A stretch of 26,736 nucleotides of DNA, taken from the NCBI GenBank assembly GCA_913049525.1, contig CAJWYZ010000003.1:1-26736 (forward strand). The letters run 5' to 3'. Shown here one piece after another: positions 1 to 8,002 of this stretch. Numbering within the stretch: the stretch's first letter is position 1; every line of letters begins with the position of its first letter. The notes under the pieces are model-generated. The model did not search any database. It worked only from the letters and a program-made list of their open reading frames with translations, and had not been told where the DNA came from. The translations under genes and the position numbers were made by a program. This DNA is from an uncultured Fidelibacterota bacterium. GTDB taxonomy: Bacteria; Fidelibacterota; Marinisomatia; SCGC-AAA003-L08; D37C17.

Positions 1-779
1 AAACCGACGGTATCGCTTAACAATACTGGTACGCCAACGTCTATATTCTCTAGTTTTCTGGTGGTGGTATCTAAGGTGGCAAATAGTTGATTCTGCACCA
101 AAACATCTGCATCTGTTAAGGCATTCATAAGCGTAGATTTGCCCGCATTTGTATAACCCACCAGTGCAATCCTAAATGCTTCTTCTCTGGAATGATTTTG
201 CACCTTGCGTTGTTTTTCAATGGCAGTGAGCTCTCTTTTTAATTTTGATATTTGGTTTCTAATTAATCGCCGGTCAATCTCAATTTGGGTCTCCCCTGCC
301 CCTGCCCTGGTTCCAATTCCACCCATCTGCCTTTCAAGGTGAGTCCATTGCCGAGTGAGTCTGGGAAGAAAATATTCAAGTTGTGCTAATTGAACCTGTG
401 TTTTGGCTTCTTTGGTCTTAGCATGCTTCGTAAAAATATCTAAAATCAACCCAGTACGATCAATAACCTTTATATTTTCGCCTGCTTCCTTTTGCAGGTT
501 CTTGAGTTGGGTTGGTGAAATGTCATCATTAAAGATAATTAATTCACATTCCAGCTCCTTAGCTTGATTTATAATAGTCTGAGTTTTTCCTTTCCCTATA
601 AATGTGGCAGGATCAGGCATATTTCGGCTCTGAGTTGTTTTACTTACTATATCCGCTCCAGCTGTATCTGCTAGAAATTCCATCTCCTCTAATTGCTCCA
701 AAATCTGAGCCGAAGAGGATCCCTTTAATACAACGCCAATTAGAAAAGCTTTCTCTCGTTTAACGTTGTTTTTTTGCAT
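1..779 (-). CDS. hflX: Ribosome-associated GTPase HflX (C-terminal part cut by window edge)
   Basis: HflX is a ribosome-splitting GTPase of the Obg-HflX superfamily that binds 50S subunits and rescues stalled or heat-damaged ribosomes. The reading frame is open from an ATG at 779 to the left edge, giving 259 codons. The N-terminal HflX domain spans about residues 10-200. The glycine-rich segment GTRAGAGETQ lies at 156-165, followed by IEIDRR. G1 is GYTNAGKS at 208-215, G2 is FATLDTT at 233-239, and G3 is DTVG at 256-259, exactly at the edge. G4, G5 and the C-terminal domain are outside the window. The start overlaps the last 20 bases of the upstream BatA-like gene, so it is probably translated as the end of that operon. 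No clear Shine-Dalgarno is seen. The glycine-rich segment is one residue longer than the usual GTRGPGETQ. The family assignment is secure. Confidence 0.95.
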   Translation of the reverse strand, partial: MQKNNVKREKAFLIGVVLKGSSSAQILEQLEEMEFLADTAGADIVSKTTQSRNMPDPATFIGKGKTQTIINQAKELECELIIFNDDISPTQLKNLQKEAGENIKVIDRTGLILDIFTKHAKTKEAKTQVQLAQLEYFLPRLTRQWTHLERQMGGIGTRAGAGETQIEIDRRLIRNQISKLKRELTAIEKQRKVQNHSREEAFRIALVGYTNAGKSTLMNALTDADVLVQNQLFATLDTTTRKLENIDVGVPVLLSDTVG

Positions 780-2781
780 TTGATACAATCATTTCAATGA
801 GCAATAATAAAATAGTCAGATATAATAAATACCTCCATAATTCAACGCCAATTCTTGCTTCTTTTAACTCTGTAAGAATATCATCTTTCATAGAAATTAG
901 TTCAATATTTTCTGGTATAATTTCTTCAATATTATCGAATGGAATAATTTGACTTTGCAGTTCACTGCTGTTAATATTTACTGCAATTTTTTCAATTTCT
1001 ATATTATCAGTTTGCAAACTGTGAAAGCCAGGGGATTTAAACATATCTACATTAACAGAATTATTATTGTCAATAATTAATATTTCTTTACTTCCATCAG
1101 GAGGAATATGATAAACTTTGTTTGTATAATATTCTTGTAAAACAGTATTCCAGGCTGTATCAGTATTTATAAATATATTATGATTATTTATACTATTTGA
1201 GTATATTAAATAATGAATAAATGGTAAAAATGAACCTTTAATTGGAAAGTTCGTCCAGCTTAAATTCAATGCATATCCAAAAACATCTAAAATTCCAGAA
1301 TGCAAAGGATATCTGTTCCAAATTGGGTTACCATCTTTAAGTTGAATTTTACTATATTTAGGATCAAATGGTAGTGATAAATACTTAAAATATTTTACAT
1401 TTCTATCTCGGGTATTATTGGGAGCAAATATATCCTTTAAATCATTAGATTGAATGGAATTTGGATTTATTTCCTGAAATGAATTACCAGTCAAAGATTG
1501 CTTAATTAAACTAATATATTTATCAGGAGTCTCAGACCAAATATTGCTTAAATATTCAAAAGAATTGGAGTCAGAATTATTGTCAGGAAATATTATTAAA
1601 TGCCCTCCTCTATAAAGAAAGTCTTCAATTTTACTATCCGCTATCTCTCCTGAGTTTTCAGGATCTAAATAGAAAATAATATCCTGCTCATTTAATTTTA
1701 ATTGAGGACTATTAAAATCGACAAATTCAGTAATGCTTAGTGATTCTCCGGATATATTTAATGTCCTTAAAGATTCCCTGATATAATATGACGATTCAGA
1801 TGAACGGGCAATAATTGCTATTTTATGCCTATCAGGAATATTAAGTACGAAGTAAAAACGATTATCTTCTAAAATATCATCAACGTCTAATTCAATTTTC
1901 CCTAAATAGTTTCCTGATTTCGAAAGAGCTGTTTTAAAGGTAAATAATTTTGTATTCCCGGACTTTAGCGAAATTAGCTGCTGCCCAACTATCATTTCAT
2001 TAATGATTAATTGCAATAAGCGGTTTTCAATATTTTCCACGCCACTATTTTGCACAGATACTTCAATTTCCATTTGGTCATTTGGAAGAAGAATTTCATT
2101 TACTATATTCAAATTGACTATAGCTAAATTGTTATTAATTTTTGGTGCAATAAAGGAATATATATGAAACGATTTCAATTGGTCACTATTGTCATTTAAT
2201 TCTTTTATGGATGAATATTGTCCATCGGTTAAAATATACAATTCTTTTGAGGTAAATTCTCCTCTACTATTCACTTTCAACGTATTAAGAGAATTACTTA
2301 TAGATTTTCCTAAAAACGTCGATTTTACAAGCGATTCAATTGGCGGCACATCTTCTCTAAGACCTTTAAATTGAAGCCCACCGCTTGTGTTCATCCAAAT
2401 TAATTGATTTTTATCTGGGATTTGATTGAGTATTTTCTGGGCAGTATTTTGAACATTTTCTTTATTTCCAGACATCGAAAAACTATCATCCATAATTATA
2501 GCATGAAGGGCTGATTCCCCGGAATTTTGCAAATTAAATATTCCATTTATCACTGGCCTGCTAATCATTAAAATAATACATAGAATAATTATAGTTCTTA
2601 GGATTAGTAATAAAAGTTGTAAAATTTGAAGTTTTCGGATAGATTCCCGCTCTAATAGTTTTAAAAATCTTAGTGTGCTGAAATCTATAGTTATGAGGTT
2701 TCGGCGATTCAGCAGATGAATAATAAGTGGAATTGCACTTAAAGGAAGCAGCCAGAGGAAAAATGGTGTTAAAAAACTCAC
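760..2781 (-). CDS. BatA-type VWA-domain membrane protein
   Basis: The 673-residue protein starts with the BatA N-terminal domain: two membrane segments near residues 7-24 and 55-75 flank a short cytoplasmic stretch containing HLLNRR. A von Willebrand A domain follows (about 90-210), with the metal-site motif DDSFS at 98-102 (D98, S100, S102) and TDG at 185-187. The middle of the protein (about 215-640) looks like beta-rich and Rossmann-like extracytoplasmic domains. A last membrane segment lies at about 647-667, followed by a basic tail. The start is GTG at 2781, overlapping the stop of the preceding gene as GTGA; the next methionine is not until the second membrane helix. Proteins with this architecture usually sit beside moxR and DUF58 genes, but here those lie more than 20 kb away at 23.0-25.8 kb. 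A role in envelope stability or complex assembly is inferred. The substrate is unknown. Confidence 0.85.
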   Translation of the reverse strand: MSFLTPFFLWLLPLSAIPLIIHLLNRRNLITIDFSTLRFLKLLERESIRKLQILQLLLLILRTIIILCIILMISRPVINGIFNLQNSGESALHAIIMDDSFSMSGNKENVQNTAQKILNQIPDKNQLIWMNTSGGLQFKGLREDVPPIESLVKSTFLGKSISNSLNTLKVNSRGEFTSKELYILTDGQYSSIKELNDNSDQLKSFHIYSFIAPKINNNLAIVNLNIVNEILLPNDQMEIEVSVQNSGVENIENRLLQLIINEMIVGQQLISLKSGNTKLFTFKTALSKSGNYLGKIELDVDDILEDNRFYFVLNIPDRHKIAIIARSSESSYYIRESLRTLNISGESLSITEFVDFNSPQLKLNEQDIIFYLDPENSGEIADSKIEDFLYRGGHLIIFPDNNSDSNSFEYLSNIWSETPDKYISLIKQSLTGNSFQEINPNSIQSNDLKDIFAPNNTRDRNVKYFKYLSLPFDPKYSKIQLKDGNPIWNRYPLHSGILDVFGYALNLSWTNFPIKGSFLPFIHYLIYSNSINNHNIFINTDTAWNTVLQEYYTNKVYHIPPDGSKEILIIDNNNSVNVDMFKSPGFHSLQTDNIEIEKIAVNINSSELQSQIIPFDNIEEIIPENIELISMKDDILTELKEARIGVELWRYLLYLTILLLLIEMIVSNAKKQR

Positions 2782-3365
2782 CCAACGCCTCCAATAGTTA
2801 AGATAAGTGCTAATACCATGGGTATGAGAAGATTGTCATTAATGCGGGGGGTTGAAAATAATTCAACAACCGTTGCTGCGATTACTGCGATGAAATTAAC
2901 ATAAGCTGCTGCTGAAGATAATGAAAATACAATAATTGTTGCTGTAATGAAAAATGCAGTAGATCCTTCTAATGATTTTGAAAATAATTGTGTTTTTCCA
3001 AATTTAATGCCAACAATTGCAGCCGCTGAATCGGCAATGCTTAATACAAGTAATCCGATAATTGCTGTATTTTCATTAAAAATGAATATGGTAACTGCAG
3101 CGCCAATAATTACCCATGAAGCGCCTGATAATATTCCCTGTTCAATAGGTCGGGTAAATGTTATAAATAGGTCGCTATATATGCGGTACAAAAATTTATT
3201 ATGTCTCCTTCCATAATCTAAAATCGGTAAAATAATCGCACAGGATATTATCCATGGCTGGAAAGTATCCTTTCCAAAATACCATAGCATAAATGGAATG
3301 CATGATGAGGATAAATGGATGAGTTTCCGATAGATTTCTTGACGGTAACTTAAGGGGTCATGCAT
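2778..3365 (-). CDS. Dolichol kinase / CTP-dependent diacylglycerol or phytol kinase-like membrane protein
   Basis: The 195-residue, very hydrophobic protein has about six to seven membrane segments. It belongs to the SEC59/Dgk1/VTE5-like group of CTP-dependent lipid kinases, which phosphorylate polyprenols, phytol or diacylglycerol. Visible signatures are REIYRKLIH at 9-17 (the conserved basic start of the family), SIADSAAAIVGIKFGK in the middle, and KSLEGSTAF after it, which resembles the CTP-binding region. The substrate cannot be told from sequence. The gene lies between rpe, which it overlaps by 8 bases, and the BatA-like gene, which it overlaps by 4 bases. This indicates co-translation but gives no functional clue. 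The presence of a GGGP synthase elsewhere in the window makes an isoprenoid substrate a possible but unproven choice. Automated pipelines may call such proteins phosphatidate cytidylyltransferase. Confidence 0.75.
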   Translation of the reverse strand: MHDPLSYRQEIYRKLIHLSSSCIPFMLWYFGKDTFQPWIISCAIILPILDYGRRHNKFLYRIYSDLFITFTRPIEQGILSGASWVIIGAAVTIFIFNENTAIIGLLVLSIADSAAAIVGIKFGKTQLFSKSLEGSTAFFITATIIVFSLSSAAAYVNFIAVIAATVVELFSTPRINDNLLIPMVLALILTIGGVG

Positions 3366-3999
3366 TCATTAAGTCCTGATACCTCTGGGAAATATTATCA
3401 GATTTAAATAAAGCTGATCCCACTATTGTTATATCGATACCCGTATCATAGACCTTTGAGATAGTATCTAAATTGACGCCACCATCCACTCCAATGGTGA
3501 TATTTCTATCCTTGGTCATTTGAACAATATTTTCCATTTTATTTAAGGTAGATTTTATAAATGATTGCCCACCTTTTCCAGGGACAACTGACATAATTAA
3601 AATATAATCTAAATAATCCAATATTGGCAAAAGACAATTTTCATCTGTATAGGGATTTAAGGCAATACCAGCATAAACATTATTTTTACGAATATATAAT
3701 AAATCTTCCTTGGGATTTGTGCTAGCTTCAGTATGAATAATTATCGTGTCTGATCCCGCTTTAATATACTGGTCTAAAGACTTGTGCGGCTTTTGAATCA
3801 TTAGATGGGTTTCTAAATGACAATCGGTACATTCATTGATTGCGCTAACAATCATTGGGCCAAAAGTTATTGAAGGAACAAAATTTCCATCCATTACATC
3901 TAAATGTAAACGATCTGCACCAGCTGACTCTACTTTTTTAATGTCCTCAGAGATATTTTTAAAATTTGCAGCTAGAAGTGATGGTGATATTATTCTCAT
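3358..3999 (-). CDS. rpe: Ribulose-phosphate 3-epimerase
   Basis: Rpe interconverts ribulose 5-phosphate and xylulose 5-phosphate in the cytosolic pentose phosphate pathway. The 213-residue length is normal for the family. The TIM-barrel signatures are all visible: SPSLLAANF at 5-13 (strand 1 serine), LHLDVMDGNFVPSITFG with the metal-binding His and Asp, ETHLMI, MSVVPGKGGQSF (phosphate loop), GVDGGV with the second catalytic Asp, and VGSALF near the end. The start is ATG at 3999, one base after the PASTA gene's stop codon. The 3' end overlaps the kinase-like gene by 8 bases. Placement after rsmB and a PASTA gene is a common housekeeping arrangement in several bacterial groups. Function is assigned with high certainty. 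Confidence 0.97.
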   Translation of the reverse strand: MRIISPSLLAANFKNISEDIKKVESAGADRLHLDVMDGNFVPSITFGPMIVSAINECTDCHLETHLMIQKPHKSLDQYIKAGSDTIIIHTEASTNPKEDLLYIRKNNVYAGIALNPYTDENCLLPILDYLDYILIMSVVPGKGGQSFIKSTLNKMENIVQMTKDRNITIGVDGGVNLDTISKVYDTGIDITIVGSALFKSDNISQRYQDLMNA

Positions 4000-4000
4000 A

Positions 4001-4735
4001 TTATTTATCCTGCTTATCAGTGCTTATAAGTAGATTAATTGAAGCAGGAAAAGATACCCTCATCCCAGCTGTCATATTTTGTTCAATTATCGTATTTGGC
4101 ACAAGATCAGGCTGAAATTCATAGATGAGCTCCCCCACTCTAAGCCCCTCATTTATAATAGTCTTACGGGCTTTATTTAGGCTAAAGTTTACAACATCGG
4201 GAATTATATAATAATCTGGAGGCGCTCCCTTGCTTACTCCTAAAGTCATATTTGTAGAAGATTTTACTGTTTTCCCTTTTCTTGGAAGCTGAAATGATAT
4301 AAAACCATCAGGAATTATATTGTCATATTCATAAATTACTGTATCAATGCCCAAACCAAGTTTAGCAATTGTTAATTTAGCATTTCGAAGGGTTGAATTG
4401 CTAATATCTGGAATTGTAATATCTTCATCTTTCCCTGCAATGGTAAGATCAATGGTCCTTCCTTCCTTTACTTTTGTAAATGCTCGGGGAAACATCTTTA
4501 TAACGGTCCCTGGAATATTTGCATCTGAATATGGTACTAGTATTTCTTGGGTATTGAACCCCAGCGCACGCAATTGATAGACTGCTTTTTCTCGATATTC
4601 ACTACGCACATCTGGCAAATAGTGCTCATTGTTATATCCCACATAATTAGGTAAAATAATATAGTCTAATATTATAATACCTGATAGTGAGAATATTATA
4701 CAGGTTATGAGATATTTGAGTAGGGATCTACCCAT
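4001..4735 (-). CDS. PASTA-domain single-pass membrane protein
   Basis: The protein has 244 residues. A short basic N-terminus is followed by one membrane anchor at about residues 8-30. Three consecutive PASTA domains fill the rest (roughly 38-105, 106-170 and 172-240), recognised from the recurring pattern proline-aspartate-valine/isoleucine, then a hydrophobic helix, then a glycine and a strand ending with basic residues. PASTA domains of penicillin-binding proteins and Ser/Thr kinases bind muropeptides or mediate interaction at the cell wall. Here there is no kinase or transpeptidase domain, so the protein is a bare anchor plus sensor/adaptor, and its partner is unknown. Its start overlaps the end of rsmB by 8 bases. 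The rpe start lies one base beyond its stop. Such stand-alone PASTA proteins between rsmB and rpe are a known arrangement, and a periplasmic orientation is inferred. Confidence 0.85.
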   Translation of the reverse strand: MGRSLLKYLITCIIFSLSGIIILDYIILPNYVGYNNEHYLPDVRSEYREKAVYQLRALGFNTQEILVPYSDANIPGTVIKMFPRAFTKVKEGRTIDLTIAGKDEDITIPDISNSTLRNAKLTIAKLGLGIDTVIYEYDNIIPDGFISFQLPRKGKTVKSSTNMTLGVSKGAPPDYYIIPDVVNFSLNKARKTIINEGLRVGELIYEFQPDLVPNTIIEQNMTAGMRVSFPASINLLISTDKQDK

Positions 4736-6065
4736 TATTTACTAATCTTACTGCGAACCCTCCATCTATTTTGTGATCTGGCGGAAATGTAACCATAGCT
4801 CCTTTTTCATCAACATATTCAGGTGGAACATAATCCTTAGCAGATTCAATAGAATAATTTGGGTGCGATTTTAGAAATGCATCAATTACCATATAATTTT
4901 CTTCTGGTTCAACTGAACAGGTGCTATATACAATGACGCCTCCTGGATTTATAAAATTAGACGCTGCCCATAATATTTTTCTCTGCAGCAGATGCATTTC
5001 TAAAATATCATCAATTGAACGACGCCATCTAATATCAGCACGCTTAGCCATAACGCCAGTACCTGAGCATGGTACATCTAATAACATTTTATCCGTCATC
5101 GGAATTTCATCTTCAGTAATATCAACTAAGTCTGATTCTGTATTTTTTATATGCAATCTTTCTAATGTATTATCTAAACGTTTTAATCGTTCTTCATTTG
5201 AATCATAAGATAAAATAGATCCGGAATTATTTAACATTTCAGCAAGATAGGATGATTTTCCTCCAGGGGCGGCACAAACATCAGTAATTGACTCTTTTTT
5301 CTTAGGATCTACCAGTTGTACAACTAATCCTGCAGAAGGATCCTGAACAGAGATTTTACCTTCTTTGAATATATCACTTTTGAGCAATTCCTGATGCTTT
5401 GAAGTTTGAAAGAATTCAGGGATATGTTCAAATTGCTCATAGCTAATATCATGTTTTTTCAAATAATTTTTGAATTTAGCAGGAGTGTATTCAATTCGAT
5501 TCACTCTGAACCAAAGATTTGGATATTCATTATTCCATTCTGCAAGGGCTTTAGCTTGATCAAAGCTTTTATCTTTAATCCATTTGCTAATTAACCATTC
5601 AGGATGGCTTAAATAGTTTGCTACATTAGCAATAGGAGTATTTTCATCTGGAATGCTTCTATCTTCTAAACTAGCAAGTGTTCTAAGAATGGCATTTGTT
5701 AGGCCTCCCAAATTTGGATGTATTTTTTTTGCCAGTTGGACAGTAGTAGTTACCGCTGCATAATCTGGCACACTATCCATATAAAACAATTGAAAAACGC
5801 CAAGTCTGAGTAATATGCGTAATCCTTCTTTTAAATCTTCATAATCGCCAACAAATACTTGTCTAAGTTCCCAATCCAACCTTCCCGTAAGCCTTACAGT
5901 ACCCTGAACCAGCATGGTAATAAAACGTCGGTCCTGATCGCTGATATTATCGCCTTCTCTACGATATATTTCTGCAGTTACATCTGATAAACGACGATCT
6001 CTAAATGCCGCCTTTTTCATTATTTCCCATGCAATTCTTCGTGTTCTTATTTCTTTTTTAATCAA
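4728..6065 (-). CDS. rsmB: 16S rRNA (cytosine-967-C5)-methyltransferase RsmB
   Basis: RsmB methylates C967 of 16S rRNA using S-adenosylmethionine. The 445-residue protein has the expected two parts. An N-terminal NusB-like helical RNA-binding domain covers about 1-145. A Rossmann methyltransferase domain covers about 235-445, with the SAM loop VCAAPGGK at 263-270, motif IV DVPCSGTG at 330-337 (catalytic-release Cys333) and STCS at 381-384 (nucleophile Cys383). The start is a TTG at 6065, inside the last codons of fmt (8-base overlap). The first ATG is codon 16, and using it would remove the conserved first helix of the NusB fold, so TTG is preferred. The gene is followed by the PASTA gene with another 8-base overlap. 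The rsmB-fmt-def neighbourhood is a classic one across bacteria. Confidence 0.96.
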   Translation of the reverse strand: MIKKEIRTRRIAWEIMKKAAFRDRRLSDVTAEIYRREGDNISDQDRRFITMLVQGTVRLTGRLDWELRQVFVGDYEDLKEGLRILLRLGVFQLFYMDSVPDYAAVTTTVQLAKKIHPNLGGLTNAILRTLASLEDRSIPDENTPIANVANYLSHPEWLISKWIKDKSFDQAKALAEWNNEYPNLWFRVNRIEYTPAKFKNYLKKHDISYEQFEHIPEFFQTSKHQELLKSDIFKEGKISVQDPSAGLVVQLVDPKKKESITDVCAAPGGKSSYLAEMLNNSGSILSYDSNEERLKRLDNTLERLHIKNTESDLVDITEDEIPMTDKMLLDVPCSGTGVMAKRADIRWRRSIDDILEMHLLQRKILWAASNFINPGGVIVYSTCSVEPEENYMVIDAFLKSHPNYSIESAKDYVPPEYVDEKGAMVTFPPDHKIDGGFAVRLVNNG

Positions 6066-6987
6066 AACACCCTCCTGTAATTCTTGGAAATCCTAAGATA
6101 AATTGATCTACTGGAAGCATTTTTTTACCTTCAATTTGAATGTTGGTAATTTGAATTGGCTCTGTAGCTGTCCCTATTTTAAATATGGAATCAGCATATT
6201 CAATTTGCCCGGGAATTAACGATGCACTGCTTGTGTTTCGTAAGACCTTAGAACCAAACAATTTAACTCTTTTATCATTATAAAAGGTAAAAGCTCCAGG
6301 TTTTGGTGAAAAAGCTCTAATCTGGTTATGTATAGAATCCGCTGTTTTAAGCCAATTTATCTTGCAGTCCTCAACGCCTATCTTTGGAGCATATGTTGCT
6401 TTTTCGGAATCTTGTTTAAGTGGTTTGATATTATTTTCGGCAAGTGCAGTTAAGGTCTTCATAATGAGTTCAGCTCCAATTAGTGATAATTTTGAAAGGA
6501 CTTCACCCGTTGTGATTGTATTATCAATTTGCATGGAATGTTGAAAAAGTAAATCACCTGTATCCACTTTCTTCTGGATCAGGAATGTACTGAGCCCAAT
6601 TTCAGCATCACCATTTAATATTGCATGATTTACTGGAGCTGCTCCTCTATATTTTGGGAGTAAAGATGCATGGAGATTTACAGCACCTTTGTTAGGTATA
6701 TTTAGAATTGATTCTGGTAATATTTTATAAGCCACGACAACATAAATATCTGGATTAATTTGTTTTAATGTAGAATGTAATTGATTGCTTCTTGTGCTTT
6801 CCGGTTCATAGATAGGCAGGCCATACTTCTCTGAACATTTTTTTATTGCTGATGACTTTACCTTTAATCCACGTCCTGACTTTCTATCTGGACTTGTTAC
6901 TACTCCCAATATTTCATGATCTGAATCATGAAGGGCATTAAGAGTAGGAACTGCAAATTCAGGTGTACCAAAAAACACCAATTTCAT
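6058..6987 (-). CDS. fmt: Methionyl-tRNA formyltransferase
   Basis: Fmt transfers a formyl group from 10-formyl-THF to initiator Met-tRNA. The 309-residue length is typical. The N-terminal Rossmann-like domain begins MKLVFFGTPEFA. The active-site stretch NLHASLLPKYRGAAP lies at 104-118 and contains the catalytic Asn104 and His106 and the SLLP signature. Asp142, in VDTGD, completes the triad. The C-terminal OB-fold tRNA-binding domain follows from about 205. The start is ATG at 6987, 20 bases downstream of the def stop, and the end overlaps rsmB. Having def and fmt together is the usual pairing: one adds and the other removes the N-formyl group. Its folate donor ties it loosely to the ftcD and gcv genes in the same window. 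Confidence 0.97.
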   Translation of the reverse strand: MKLVFFGTPEFAVPTLNALHDSDHEILGVVTSPDRKSGRGLKVKSSAIKKCSEKYGLPIYEPESTRSNQLHSTLKQINPDIYVVVAYKILPESILNIPNKGAVNLHASLLPKYRGAAPVNHAILNGDAEIGLSTFLIQKKVDTGDLLFQHSMQIDNTITTGEVLSKLSLIGAELIMKTLTALAENNIKPLKQDSEKATYAPKIGVEDCKINWLKTADSIHNQIRAFSPKPGAFTFYNDKRVKLFGSKVLRNTSSASLIPGQIEYADSIFKIGTATEPIQITNIQIEGKKMLPVDQFILGFPRITGGCFD

Positions 6988-7007
6988 ATTGCTATTAACT
7001 ATTTAAT

Positions 7008-7565
7008 TTATAAAATAATTCCAGTAGATGGACTGCCATTTTTTGAAATTTCTAAAAGACGCTTTTTTATTAGTATCTTTTTAGCTGGCGACAGATAATC
7101 TACGAAGAATTTGCCATTTAAGTGATCTAATTCATGTTGAATTACACGGGAAAGTAATCCGGTAAATGATTCTTCATAAAAATTTTGTTCTAAATCCTGA
7201 AATTTTATTATAATAGTTTCAGGACGTTCAATTTCCGCACGGATATCAGGCACACTTAAACATCCTTCCTCCATAATGGAAGATCCATTCGATCCAATAA
7301 TTTCAGTATTGATTAAAATATATGGTTTACAATCTTCTTCACCTTCCAAATTGGAGGTATCTAAAACTACTAGATTCAAACTATATCCTATTTGATTTGC
7401 AGCTAATCCTATCCCACTTCCTTCATGCATGGTATTAAACATTTGTTCTACTAAATAGGGTAGATTTGTAAAATCGCTTACATCCTCAACTTTTTTACGG
7501 AGAATAGGATCACCATATTTTAAGATCTGGAGTGTCGGTTTAGCTGTTAGCGTCTGGGGCTTCAT
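7008..7565 (-). CDS. def: Peptide deformylase
   Basis: Def removes the N-formyl group from nascent proteins and is a metal hydrolase. The three family motifs are complete: GIGLAANQ at 51-58, EGCLSVP at 100-106 (metal-binding Cys) and QHELDH at 143-148 (two metal-binding His and the catalytic Glu). I chose the ATG at 7565, giving 185 residues. The frame stays open to a TTG at 7607, which would add 14 residues unlike the family N-terminus and enlarge the overlap with yajC from 26 to 68 bases. Either way the gene begins inside the end of yajC, so it is probably translated by coupling. fmt follows 20 bases later. Confidence 0.95.
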   Translation of the reverse strand: MKPQTLTAKPTLQILKYGDPILRKKVEDVSDFTNLPYLVEQMFNTMHEGSGIGLAANQIGYSLNLVVLDTSNLEGEEDCKPYILINTEIIGSNGSSIMEEGCLSVPDIRAEIERPETIIIKFQDLEQNFYEESFTGLLSRVIQHELDHLNGKFFVDYLSPAKKILIKKRLLEISKNGSPSTGIIL

Positions 7566-7875
7566 CGTTATTATTGTTTGCTGGCCCAGCAATATATGAA
7601 CGGGCAATATTTAATTTAATACCAGAGCCTACATCAATTGAAATCTTGTTTTCATTTTTTCCCTGAAAGCTGACAATCTTTCCATATATTCCTCCACGAG
7701 TTAAAATTTTATCACCTTTTTTCAGCTTAGAAAGTGAATCTGCATGCTGCTTTCGCTGCTTTGATTGTGGCCTTAGTATAAGTAGATAAAAGATTAATCC
7801 AATTAATATAATTGGTAAAAATGCTGCTATACCGCTTCCGGTTTGTCCATTAGTTTGAGCGAAAAGTAATTCCAA
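7540..7875 (-). CDS. yajC: Preprotein translocase subunit YajC
   Basis: YajC is a small membrane protein that associates with the SecDF-SecYEG translocon. The 111-residue protein has one membrane helix at about residues 17-36, followed by LRPQSKQRKQ, the invariant RPQ motif of the family. A small cytoplasmic beta domain follows (KKGDKILTRGGIYGKIVSF region). The start is TTG at 7875. A Shine-Dalgarno-like AGGA lies 7 bases upstream in the minus-strand sequence, and no ATG is near. yajC is more often next to tgt or secD; here it heads the def-fmt-rsmB run. The 3' end overlaps def. Confidence 0.93.
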   Translation of the reverse strand: MELLFAQTNGQTGSGIAAFLPIILIGLIFYLLILRPQSKQRKQHADSLSKLKKGDKILTRGGIYGKIVSFQGKNENKISIDVGSGIKLNIARSYIAGPANNNNDEAPDANS

Positions 7876-8002
7876 TTTATGTTCCTGATTTTATTTTGAT
7901 AATTAACTATACTATTTCTTGGCATGATATTACTATTACCAATGTGTATAATTTAATAAATTTATTAGATAGAATATCATAAATGATAGAAATTTTATAC
8001 CT
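7876..8002. promoter_or_regulatory. Divergent promoter region between yajC and dusB
   Basis: This 127-base AT-rich gap separates two divergent genes, so it must hold the promoter of each. A TATAAT at 7947-7952 on the plus strand could serve dusB, with a leader of about 45 bases. A TATAGT at 7906-7911 on the minus strand could serve yajC, with a leader of about 25 bases. Neither has a convincing -35 element at 16-18 bases. An interrupted dyad TATCAT-AA-ATGATA at 7975-7988 lies 15 bases before the dusB start; it is as likely chance in such AT-rich DNA as an operator. Confidence 0.4.

Noticed and set aside
7566..7607. Longer def start at TTG 7607
   Set aside because: It adds 14 residues unlike the family N-terminus and extends the yajC overlap to 68 bases; the ATG at 7565 fits better.
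7975..7988. TATCAT-AA-ATGATA dyad as operator of dusB
   Set aside because: It is short, AT-rich and interrupted; it is not distinguishable from chance in this base composition.
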